NCBI RefSeq assembly: GCF_042788235.1
Contig: NZ_JBHZOL010000085.1
Span: 1 to 64,000, forward strand
DNA length: 64,000 nucleotides
Reading direction: 5' to 3'
DNA from: Sphaerothrix epifaneia
GTDB lineage: Bacteria > Cyanobacteriota > Cyanobacteriia > Phormidesmidales > Phormidesmidaceae
The number at the start of each line of letters is the position of its first letter. Position 1 is the first letter of the stretch. A model generated the notes under the pieces. The model searched no databases and was not told where the DNA came from. It was given only the letters and a program-made list of their open reading frames with translations. The translations under genes and the position numbers were made by a program. Shown one piece after another: positions 34,006 through 42,600 of this stretch.

Positions 34006-35142
34006 TTAGCCTCGAATCTGCACAGGCATAACTAGATACGTCATCTTAGATCCGCCTAGCGGAGACAGTACCGCAGGGCTAGTCGCGCTGTTGCACTGCA
34101 ACTGCACCTCAGAGGTGTTGATAACTTTGAGGCCATCGAGCAAATAACGCACGTTAAAGGCAATGTCTAAGCTATCGCCCGTAATTTGAGCCGTCACATT
34201 TTCTCGGCCGCTGCCCACTTCTTGAGCTTCTACCGTCAGGGCGATCGCCTGTCGTTCATTGTCCAGGCTGAGCTTAACAATATTATTTTTTTGGTCAGCC
34301 AGTACGGCAATCCGCTCTAAGGCGGCGACAAATAACTTGCGATCAATCGTCATCTGTCGGGAAAACTGTCGCGGAATCAGTTGCCGATAATTGGGGTATT
34401 GCCCCTCTAATAAGCGCGTGGTAATTCGCTGCTGCCCCAGTTCAAAAATGACCTGCGTAGGGTCAAACTTGAGCGCAATCGCTTCACTACCTTGATGCAG
34501 TTGCACAATGCGTTCTAACTCGCGTAGCGCTTTGCCAGGAACCGTCACCTCTATGGCTGTCTCAGCCGCAGCGGCAGCGGGTTGGTCAGGTGTTTGCACC
34601 ACAGCCAGCCGATGCCCATCAGTCGCCGCAAATTCTAGCGTGGCAGCTTCACTCAGCAGATGCACCCCCGTCAGCACCTGCTTAGTTTCATCGGCGCTAG
34701 CGGCAAACAAAGCGCCACGCAGCCCTTCTAGCAAAATTTCTGGCGATAGCTCAGCCGACTGTCCTGCTTCAACTTCGGGCAAATTGGGATATTCTTCGGC
34801 GCTGAGTCCTCGTACCTCGTAATGGCCGGAAGAACAGGTGAGTGTTAGCACCGTTTCCGCTTCTGGCGCTTCTAAAACCAAATCTTCAGCCGACAGCCGC
34901 GAGACAATATCGCCCAAAAGTTTAGCTGGTAAAGTCAAGCGCCCCGCTTGCTCCACCTGAGCCGCAAAACAGGTTTGAATGCCTAAGCTCTCATCAAACC
35001 CAGTCAACATTACCTGCTGAGCGGTTTCGTCGGCTTTGAGCAAAACATTGCCTAAAACGGGTTTACTTGGTCGTGAGGGAACAGCCCGACTGACAAGGGA
35101 AAGGTGTGTGTTTAATTCGCTCTGAGAACAAACGAATTTCAT
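34006..35142 (-). CDS. dnaN: DNA polymerase III beta subunit (sliding clamp)
   Basis: A ring-shaped processivity clamp that tethers DNA polymerase III to the template. The 378 residues are the normal three-domain length. It starts MKFVCSQSELNTHLSLVSRA and ends LVMPVQIRG. Internal family stretches are AEEYPNLP, FAATDGHRLAVV, and ANTDLT-free but typical IPRQFSRQMTIDR and FNVRYLLDGLKVI. It reads away from the DnaA-box region immediately upstream, the usual place of oriC beside dnaN in cyanobacteria. Confidence 0.97.
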   Translation of the reverse strand: MKFVCSQSELNTHLSLVSRAVPSRPSKPVLGNVLLKADETAQQVMLTGFDESLGIQTCFAAQVEQAGRLTLPAKLLGDIVSRLSAEDLVLEAPEAETVLTLTCSSGHYEVRGLSAEEYPNLPEVEAGQSAELSPEILLEGLRGALFAASADETKQVLTGVHLLSEAATLEFAATDGHRLAVVQTPDQPAAAAAETAIEVTVPGKALRELERIVQLHQGSEAIALKFDPTQVIFELGQQRITTRLLEGQYPNYRQLIPRQFSRQMTIDRKLFVAALERIAVLADQKNNIVKLSLDNERQAIALTVEAQEVGSGRENVTAQITGDSLDIAFNVRYLLDGLKVINTSEVQLQCNSATSPAVLSPLGGSKMTYLVMPVQIRG

Positions 35143-35654
35143 GGATTTTGCCCAGGTTCAAAGCATTTAGTCTAGCGAATTTGGCAGCTCACTCAGGATT
35201 CTAAGGGCTGGATGCCAATCGTAACACCCTTGTTTGGGGGGTTCAATCCAAAGATTTTTGTCGCTCTTTCGCTCTTCTTCTCTTTTTAAAAAATTTTTAA
35301 AGTAGTAGTAGTAGGGCTTGTGGAAAATGTGGAAAATGGAGGGGATCTATCATGAGGCGGTGGCTTGAGCGATCGCTAGCCTGTGGAAAACTTGTGGGAA
35401 ACTGACAAAGTATTCCACAGCCCTTATAAACTGTCAGTTTTTTTCCACTGAACAGGCTAACTTATCCCCTAACTTTCCACAGTTTTTCCACAGAGAAGAA
35501 TTAGTTTTCCACAGGCTAGATCCGCCAATTTTTAGAAATCTTTACTTACAGCCAGGGGCGCTACCCCACCCCGCCTTAGAAAAGTCTTAGAAAACCGAGG
35601 GCGGCAGCTCTCGCCAATCTAGAATGACGCCATCGTTAATTTCGTACCGCCCCT
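35143..35654. other. Probable chromosomal replication origin (oriC)
   Basis: A 512-bp gap between divergent dnaN and the ADC-like gene. DnaA boxes of the cyanobacterial type TTTTCCACA: perfect matches at 35319-35327(-), 35328-35336(-), 35382-35390(-), 35484-35492(+) and 35505-35513(+). Near matches are at 35393-35401(-), 35411-35419(+), 35441-35449(+) and 35473-35481(+). An AT tract (35283-35300) and four TAG triplets (35303-35314) stand beside the first box pair. The cluster, the position beside dnaN and the unwinding element together make an origin highly likely. Confidence 0.9.
35303..35336 (-). promoter_or_regulatory. DnaA-trio-like unwinding element next to paired DnaA boxes
   Basis: Four TAG triplets (35303-35314), a GC-rich GGCT spacer (35315-35318) and two adjoining perfect DnaA boxes, with an AT tract on the far side. 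Read from the boxes, the triplet strand is 3'-GAT-GAT-GAT-GAT-5', which is the DnaA-trio pattern described in Bacillus. Confidence 0.7.
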
Positions 35655-36899
35655 ATGCATTCCCCCCCTGCAGATCCGCTTAAGTCTGGCTGGTACGCTG
35701 CCCTAGGGACGTTGCAGCGCATGGCTAGCTTGCCCCAGCAGCCGCAGCAGTTCAGCCAGGATTGGCAACAGCTACAGCAAAATCCATCGCAGTTCTTTGC
35801 CGGACTGGTAACGGAGGGGGCTGTGGTTGCCGAAGCTTTAGAAGCCACCTGTCAACAGTTTTCTGGCCGAGCTTGGGGCGATCGCCCTTTGCCCAAATAC
35901 ATCAACCGCCCGAACGATCAGTCTTTTTTGCAGCCCTATGAACTCAAAAATACTCAGCTCTTTGGCTTTGTTTTAGAAGGATCTTTGGCGCAGTTGCAAA
36001 AACTCTGCGATCGCAGCTTGAATCAGCCTGCCGATGGATCTGTGCATTATCAGGTGGCGATTCCTTACGTGATTTTGAGCTTTCAGCACATGGGGCGGGT
36101 GAGTTCGCTCAACCCACCGGATGCTAACCGGGGCTTTCTCTCTGAAAAAGAAGTTGCGATTTGGGTGCTAACGCTGGCGGGCAAAAAATGCGGGCCTGTT
36201 TTTCGTGCGGAGCGTTTGGCCTGGTTTATTCCTTATATGTTTGCCAGCAATGAACCGATTATTGCTTCCGGGCGCGAAGTCTGTGGCTTTCCCAAAGAAC
36301 TAGGGAAATTTAAGCTGCCCGATCTCAATCAACTAACGCAACCCGCTCACCTGCAGGCACTGACCTGGAAAACCCTCTCGCCTCAAACCCCGGCTCGCTG
36401 GGAAACGCTGATTCAAGTGCAAGCGGCTGAACCCCAAAGCGAACCGATCAAGCGCTGGCAAACGGCAGCGGAAGCAGGGCGGCATTTGGTGGAGCTATTG
36501 CTTAGTGGCCAAAATGCGATTGATATTCCGGGTTGGGAGCTACCTTTTAGTCTGGCAGACGATTTGCTAACGGGTGAGGTGCCGATTGTTTTGCTAAAGC
36601 AGTTTCGCGATGTGGTGAGGGGCGATCGCGCCTGCTATCAAGCCATCGTCGAAACCCCCGCCCAGCTCACGGCCTTGCAAGCGGGTGGACTGTTAGGGGC
36701 TGAGCACTTAGGCTATCAGTTTACGGTGGCCATTGGGCAGTTTGCCAGCCATCCGTTGGTGCAAGATTTAGGACTAACCACCCAGGGAAGCAGCTTACAG
36801 CCAGATAGTCCGCTACAGGTGCCCGTTAAATTTGCTTTTTGGGTCGATTTTGATTTTCAGTTGCAAAACGGCCAGATTATCTGGGAGGCTCGTCGCTAG
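35655..36899 (+). CDS. Acetoacetate decarboxylase-like protein
   Basis: 414 residues. The middle and C-terminal parts match the acetoacetate decarboxylase (ADC) superfamily: VCGFPKELGKFKLPD (about 215-230, cf. the G-R-E-x-x-G-F-P-K pattern), SGREV just before it, and a beta-rich C-terminal ending VKFAFWVDFDFQL. The N-terminal 80 residues are an extra helical region not found in classical ADC. Whether it decarboxylates anything is not known; many family members have other roles. The next gene, 166 bp downstream on the same strand, encodes a FAD oxidoreductase, so a shared pathway is possible. The start ATG has no clear ribosome site. Confidence 0.65.
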   Translation: MHSPPADPLKSGWYAALGTLQRMASLPQQPQQFSQDWQQLQQNPSQFFAGLVTEGAVVAEALEATCQQFSGRAWGDRPLPKYINRPNDQSFLQPYELKNTQLFGFVLEGSLAQLQKLCDRSLNQPADGSVHYQVAIPYVILSFQHMGRVSSLNPPDANRGFLSEKEVAIWVLTLAGKKCGPVFRAERLAWFIPYMFASNEPIIASGREVCGFPKELGKFKLPDLNQLTQPAHLQALTWKTLSPQTPARWETLIQVQAAEPQSEPIKRWQTAAEAGRHLVELLLSGQNAIDIPGWELPFSLADDLLTGEVPIVLLKQFRDVVRGDRACYQAIVETPAQLTALQAGGLLGAEHLGYQFTVAIGQFASHPLVQDLGLTTQGSSLQPDSPLQVPVKFAFWVDFDFQLQNGQIIWEARR

Positions 36900-37065
36900 T
36901 CTGCCTGATTGATAAAACCAAGCCATGTTTCATGATGTCTGCAGGCTCTAGGTGCTGCGCCGCAATTGCCCACAGCGCTGGCAGAGGTTGGTCTGCTTGG
37001 CGTTACCGAAAAGTGATTGGTCGGTCTTGATGTCATAACCCATAGCCCCTTCTCCAGCTTTTACT

Positions 37066-39387
37066 ATGTCTGAACTTCCGCAGCGTCAAAAAATTGCCAT
37101 CTTAGGTGGTGGTATGGCCTCTCTGACAACGGCCTTTGAACTGACCAGCCAGCCCGGTTGGGATAGCTTGTACGACATTACTGTTTACCAAATGGGATGG
37201 CGACTGGGTGGTAAAGGTGCAAGTGGGCGCAATCTTCAGCCCCATGCGGATGCGGCTGAACCCACCTACCGCATTGAAGAACACGGTTTGCATATCTTTT
37301 TTGGCTTTTATGAAAATGCCTTTCGGCTGATGCAGCGCTGCTACGCCGAGATGGGAGGCAATGGCCCCCTCGCTACGGTTGAAGATGCTTTCAAGCCTCA
37401 TAACCTGATCGTTTTGCAAGAGTATGCCAACGATCAATGGCAACCCATTTCCCTCAACTTTCCACCCAATGCTTTGCGTCCCTGGACGGGGGGCTGTCGC
37501 TGGTCGCTGTGGCAGCATGTCTGCACGACAATTCGCTTTGTGCTGAGTTTGTATGTAGAGTATCGCCAAATTCAGCGATCGCCCCAAACCGGATCCCCTC
37601 AGTTTTTAGAAACGCTGATTGAACAATTTGAAGTGGGTCGTGAGATTTTTGAATACGCCTTTGACGGCGTTTTTCTGCATTTGCCAGCGCATTTACTGCG
37701 ATCGCTGGTGCAAGAACCTCAGCGCTGGCAGGCTTGGCTGGGCAGTGCCTTTGAGCGGATAGAAAAAACTTTCAAGACCTGGGATGTGGGGTCAGAAGGG
37801 GCATTTTTGCATCTGGCTTTACAGCTAGCAGAAGCGCTACCCGAAAACCCCAGCTTTCACCGCCGCGAACACCATCGCTTGCTGGTTCAGCTTTTAGAGC
37901 GGTTTATCGATCGCTTTAGTCTGCGCTGTGCCGCTGAATCAGACGAGATCTATGATGGCCGTTGGCGGCTGGCGCTCATTGATATTGCCCTTGCCAATCT
38001 TAAAGGGCTTTTGGTGGATGGCATTGTTTACCACGGTTCGCTAGCCGCGATCGATCATCTTGACTACCGCACCTGGCTGCTGCAGCATGGCGCTCGTCCC
38101 AGCAGCCTGCAATCAGCCTTTATCCGTGTGTTGTACGACTTGGTCTATGCCTTTCCCGGTGGTAATATCACCCAGCCTCGGCTGGCGGCTGGGGTGGCTG
38201 TGCGCATTTTGATTACCATCATTTTTCAATACAACGGCGCTGTCATGTGGAAGATGCAGGGCGGCATGGGAGATGTTGTGTTTACGCCGCTGTACACCGT
38301 GCTAAAGCGACGGGGGGTTAAGTTTGAGTTTTTTCACCGCGTTCAACATCTGCACTTGAACGCAGAAAAAACGGCGATCGCTGAAATTACCCTGGGTCGT
38401 CAGGCTACCCTCAAAGACCCTGCTCAGGGATACGAACCGTTAATTACCGTCAAAGGAATGGGCTGCTGGCCGAGCGAACCGCACTATGATCAGCTCGTAG
38501 AAGGAGCCGAACTCAAGCAGCAAGGCATCAACCTAGAGTCGTACTGGTCACCCTGGAAACAGCGAGAAACACCAGTAACGCTAAAAGCAGGCCAAGATTT
38601 TGACCTGGTTCTGCTGGGTATTTCGCTGGCAGCACTGCCGGATCTCTGCCAAGAACTGATTGCTGCTAGCCCCCGCTGGCAGACGCTGCTTGATCAAACT
38701 CAAGCTAAAACCGTCCCCACTCAGGGGGGGCAACTCTGGCTTACGCCTACCCTCAGCCAGCTAGGCTGGCCCTTAGCCAGTCCAGTGGTCGGTGCCTATG
38801 TAGAACCGCTCGATACCTACGCCGATATGAGTGATTTGCTCCCCCGCGAAAACTGGCCAGCTGAAAACTATCCCCACAATCTGGCCTATTTTACCGGGGT
38901 GATTGCCGATCCGGGCATTCCCCCAGCCGATCACTATGATTTTCCGGCTCAGGCTCAGGCGGCTGTCGAAGCGCGATCGCTGCATTTTCTTGAAAACGAC
39001 ATTGGCTATTTGTGGCCGCTGGCTACCGCTGCTGGTCAGCCGCGATCGCTAGCGGCTAATTTGCTAGTCGATCTCGATAACGGCCAAGGATTGGCCGAAC
39101 GCTTGCAGTCGCAGTATTGGCGAATTAATATTTTCCCTACCGAGCGCTACGTGCTGTCATTACCTGGTACCTTGTCACAGCGGCTCAAGGCCGATGAATC
39201 CGGTTTTGATAACCTCTATCTAGCGGGCGACTGGGTCAACAACGGTTATAACGCCAGTTGTATCGAAGCTACGGTCATGTCGAGTATGCAGGCGGCTAGA
39301 GCTATCCTAAAGCAGCAGTTTGGCTTAAGTTATGGAAAACCAATTATTGGTGAATGGGACTCCTGGATCTTTGGAAAATATGCGTAA
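37066..39387 (+). CDS. FAD/NAD(P)-binding oxidoreductase, phytoene-desaturase-like
   Basis: A 773-residue flavoprotein of the amine oxidase/carotenoid desaturase superfamily. The N-terminal dinucleotide-binding motif is KIAILGGGMASLTTAFEL (residues 9-26), followed by VYQMGWRLGGKGASGRN, the second FAD contact. EHGLHIFFGFYENAF is a family-typical active-site segment. The C-terminal FAD motif is LYLAGDWVNNGYNASCIE. It is larger than standard CrtI/CrtP enzymes (about 500), with insertions in the middle. The substrate is unknown, perhaps a lipid or terpenoid. It follows the ADC-like gene, its only plausible partner here. Confidence 0.75.
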   Translation: MSELPQRQKIAILGGGMASLTTAFELTSQPGWDSLYDITVYQMGWRLGGKGASGRNLQPHADAAEPTYRIEEHGLHIFFGFYENAFRLMQRCYAEMGGNGPLATVEDAFKPHNLIVLQEYANDQWQPISLNFPPNALRPWTGGCRWSLWQHVCTTIRFVLSLYVEYRQIQRSPQTGSPQFLETLIEQFEVGREIFEYAFDGVFLHLPAHLLRSLVQEPQRWQAWLGSAFERIEKTFKTWDVGSEGAFLHLALQLAEALPENPSFHRREHHRLLVQLLERFIDRFSLRCAAESDEIYDGRWRLALIDIALANLKGLLVDGIVYHGSLAAIDHLDYRTWLLQHGARPSSLQSAFIRVLYDLVYAFPGGNITQPRLAAGVAVRILITIIFQYNGAVMWKMQGGMGDVVFTPLYTVLKRRGVKFEFFHRVQHLHLNAEKTAIAEITLGRQATLKDPAQGYEPLITVKGMGCWPSEPHYDQLVEGAELKQQGINLESYWSPWKQRETPVTLKAGQDFDLVLLGISLAALPDLCQELIAASPRWQTLLDQTQAKTVPTQGGQLWLTPTLSQLGWPLASPVVGAYVEPLDTYADMSDLLPRENWPAENYPHNLAYFTGVIADPGIPPADHYDFPAQAQAAVEARSLHFLENDIGYLWPLATAAGQPRSLAANLLVDLDNGQGLAERLQSQYWRINIFPTERYVLSLPGTLSQRLKADESGFDNLYLAGDWVNNGYNASCIEATVMSSMQAARAILKQQFGLSYGKPIIGEWDSWIFGKYA

Positions 39388-39609
39388 ATGTTGACTAAAG
39401 CTGCAACATTTTAAAGCCTGTATTAGCTTAGTTAAAAGTAGGGGGTGTCTATCCGAATATTGCGGTAGTGGGCATCAGCGCTAGAGCTGAGCTAATCGGC
39501 ATGTTGACAGCAGATAACAGCCGAAAGCGTTGTATCGGCTTCTACCTGTCTAAGGCTTCATCGTTCAAGCTGAAGTAACCATAGCTAGCGCCCTCTTTTA
39601 GGTGCCTTC

Positions 39610-42600
39610 ATGATTGTGCTGCCGGGCTACGACATTTCAGAAATTATTAACCGAGGAACTCGCGTTGATGTCTATCGGGGTTTGCGCCAAGCTGATCGGC
39701 AGCCGATTGTGGCGAAGGTTCTCAAAGCTCAATATCCGCAGCTACAAGATATTGCCAAGCTCCGCCATGAGTATCAATTGACCCGGTCATTGGCGATCGA
39801 GGGTGTGGTTAAATCTTATACCCTGGAGAAATATCACAACGGCCTAGCCTTAATTTTAGAGGCGTTCGGTCATGAGTCTTTGCGCCAAGTGCTGCAGCGC
39901 CAGCAATTTTCACTCTCAGAGTTTCTGCAAATTGCGATTCAGCTTTCTGAGACGTTAGGCCAACTCCATCAGCAAGGGATTATTCACAAAGACATCAAGC
40001 CAGCCAACATTATCTTTGATGTTCAGTCGGGATTTGTCAAAATTACCGACTTTGGGATTTCGTCGCTCTTGGCACAAGAAACCCAAACACTCAGCAGCCC
40101 ACACGAATTTCAAGGAACGCTGGCCTATATGTCGCCGGAACAAACCGGACGCATGAACCGCGCCATCGACTATCGCACCGACTTCTACTCTTTAGGGGTG
40201 AGCTTTTATGAAATTTTGACGGGACAACTGCCCTTTGCCGCCCAAGATCCGATGGAGCTAGTCCATGCCCATCTCGCCAAAACCCCAGTACCGCCCCACC
40301 AACTGCGGCCTGAAATTCCGCCTATCCTCTCAGAGATTGTGCTCAAGCTGCTGTCCAAAATTGCGGAAAATCGCTATCAAAGCGCCTTTGGCCTGAAAGC
40401 CGACTTAGATCGTTGTCTGGCACAGTGGCAAAGCACAGGTGATATCACAACCTTTGTCCTGAGCCAGCAAGACTACTCCGGCAAGCTCCAAATTTCCCAA
40501 AAGCTGTATGGCCGTGAGACTGAACTGCAAACCCTACTGACGGCGTTTGATCGCTTGAGCCAAGCGCAGACGGTAGGGCAAGCAGAGCTGGTTTTGGTAT
40601 CGGGTTACTCTGGCATTGGTAAGTCGGCTTTGGTCAACGAAATTCATAAGCCAGTTACTCAGCAGCGTGGTTATTTTGTTGCGGGAAAGTGCGACCAGCT
40701 CCAGCGTAATGTGCCTTATGCACCTTTTCGGCAGGCTTTTCAGGGATTGGTGGCGCAGCTCTTGGCTGAAGATATTTATCAGCTTTCCCATTGGCAAGAG
40801 CGGTTGCTAACCACGCTGGGTTCTCAGGCGCAAGTGATTATTGAAGTGATTCCCGATGTGGAGTTGATCATTGGCCCTCAGCCTCCCGTGGCTGAACTGA
40901 GTCCGATTGAGGCACAAACGCGCTTTAACCGCGTTTTTAGTGATTTTGTGCAGGTGTTTACCCAAAGCGGACAGCCGTTAGTGCTGTTTGTCGATGACTT
41001 GCAGTGGGCAGATGCTGCCTCGCTGCATTTGCTGCAGTTGTTGGCAACTGAGTCGCAGCCAGGACGCCTTTTACTCATGGGTGCTTATCGTAGTCATGAG
41101 GTAGAGGCTGGACATCCTTTACGAGAAGCGATCGCCCTGATTCAGCAGCGTGGCGGAATTGTCCATCAGCTAGAAGTCGGATCGCTGCCCTTAGCTCAAG
41201 TAGAAGCTTTGCTAGGCGATACGCTAGCTAACAACGTTGCCGATGATTTGCAACCGTTAGCCGCCCAGCTTTTCCATCAAACACAAGGCAACCCTTTTTT
41301 TTTAAGACAGTTACTCACCTCACTCAATCGCGATCAGCTACTTACCTTTGACTTTGCCCAGGGCTGCTGGCAATGGAACCTCAGCCAGATCAAAGCCCTC
41401 GGCAGAATTGATTTAAGCGTTGCTGACTTACTGACCGCTACGATCGAGCGGCTACCAGCCCCCACCCAAGAAATTTTGCAGCTAGCCGCTTGTTTGGGTA
41501 ACCGCTTTGAGTTGACGACGCTGGCTTTGGTCTGCGATCAGTCACCGCTGACGCTAGCACAACGCCTGTGGCCGAGTCTGCAACAAGGATTGGTCTTACC
41601 CCTCAGCGGCGACTATCAGCGTTCTTTGGCCTTACAAGAAGAAGACCTGAAGCAGTTTGCTTTAGAGGATGCGGTTTGGGAATATCGCTTTTTACACGAT
41701 CGCGTGCAGCAAACCGTTTATAGCTTGCTATCCGATCAGCAGCGGCAGGCCATCCACCTGAAAATCGGGCGGCTCCTTTTGCAGCACATTGCGCCAACCA
41801 AACGGCAAGACAAAATCTTTGATATTGTCAATCAGCTCAATGTCGGTGCCGCCGCGATCGAAAGCGTCTCTGAGCGTTTAGAACTGGCTCGTTTGAACCT
41901 GGCTGCTAGCCAAAAAGCGAAGCGAGCGGCTGCTTTTGAACCGGCCTGTCGCTATGCCCAAGGCGGCATCAACCTGCTAGAAGAAACGATTTGGCAGAGC
42001 CACTACAACTTAGCCCTGGTGCTGCATTTAGAAGCTGCCGAAACCGCCTACTTTGTGGGCGCTCTAGCGGATAGTGAACGGTGGGTGCAGCGCGTGTTAG
42101 CTCACGCGGCTACCCTGCTCGATCGCGTTAAAGCCTATGAAATTCAAATTCGCATTTTGGCAGCCCAAAAGCAGCTTGGTGAAGCCGTCAACCTTGGTTT
42201 GGCGACCCTGAAGCTATTGCAGATCAATTTGCCCCCTGCCCCTACTGAAGCCCAAACTGGGCAGGCGCTGATGGCCACAGCCAATCTAATTACCCATCAA
42301 ACGATTCAGCGACTAGGGCAACTGCCGCGTATGAGCGAACCACGAGCGCTGGCAGCTACGCAGATTTTGGGGGCGATTTCAGCCGCCGCCTATGTCACCA
42401 ATCCACAGCTATTTGCCTTAATTCATACTCAGATTATTCAGCTCTCGGTGAAGTATGGCAACGCGCCGCAATCGGTATTGGCTTATTCCAACTATGGGCT
42501 GTTGCTGTGTGGCTTGCTGAATCAAATTGAAGTGGGTTACCAGTTGGGGCGGGTGGTGTTAGATTTGCTGGCTCAGTTCCCTTCAAAAGAGCTAGCGGCC

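Noticed and set aside
34508..34822. Rightward open reading inside dnaN
   Set aside because: Ser/Ala-rich antisense shadow of dnaN.
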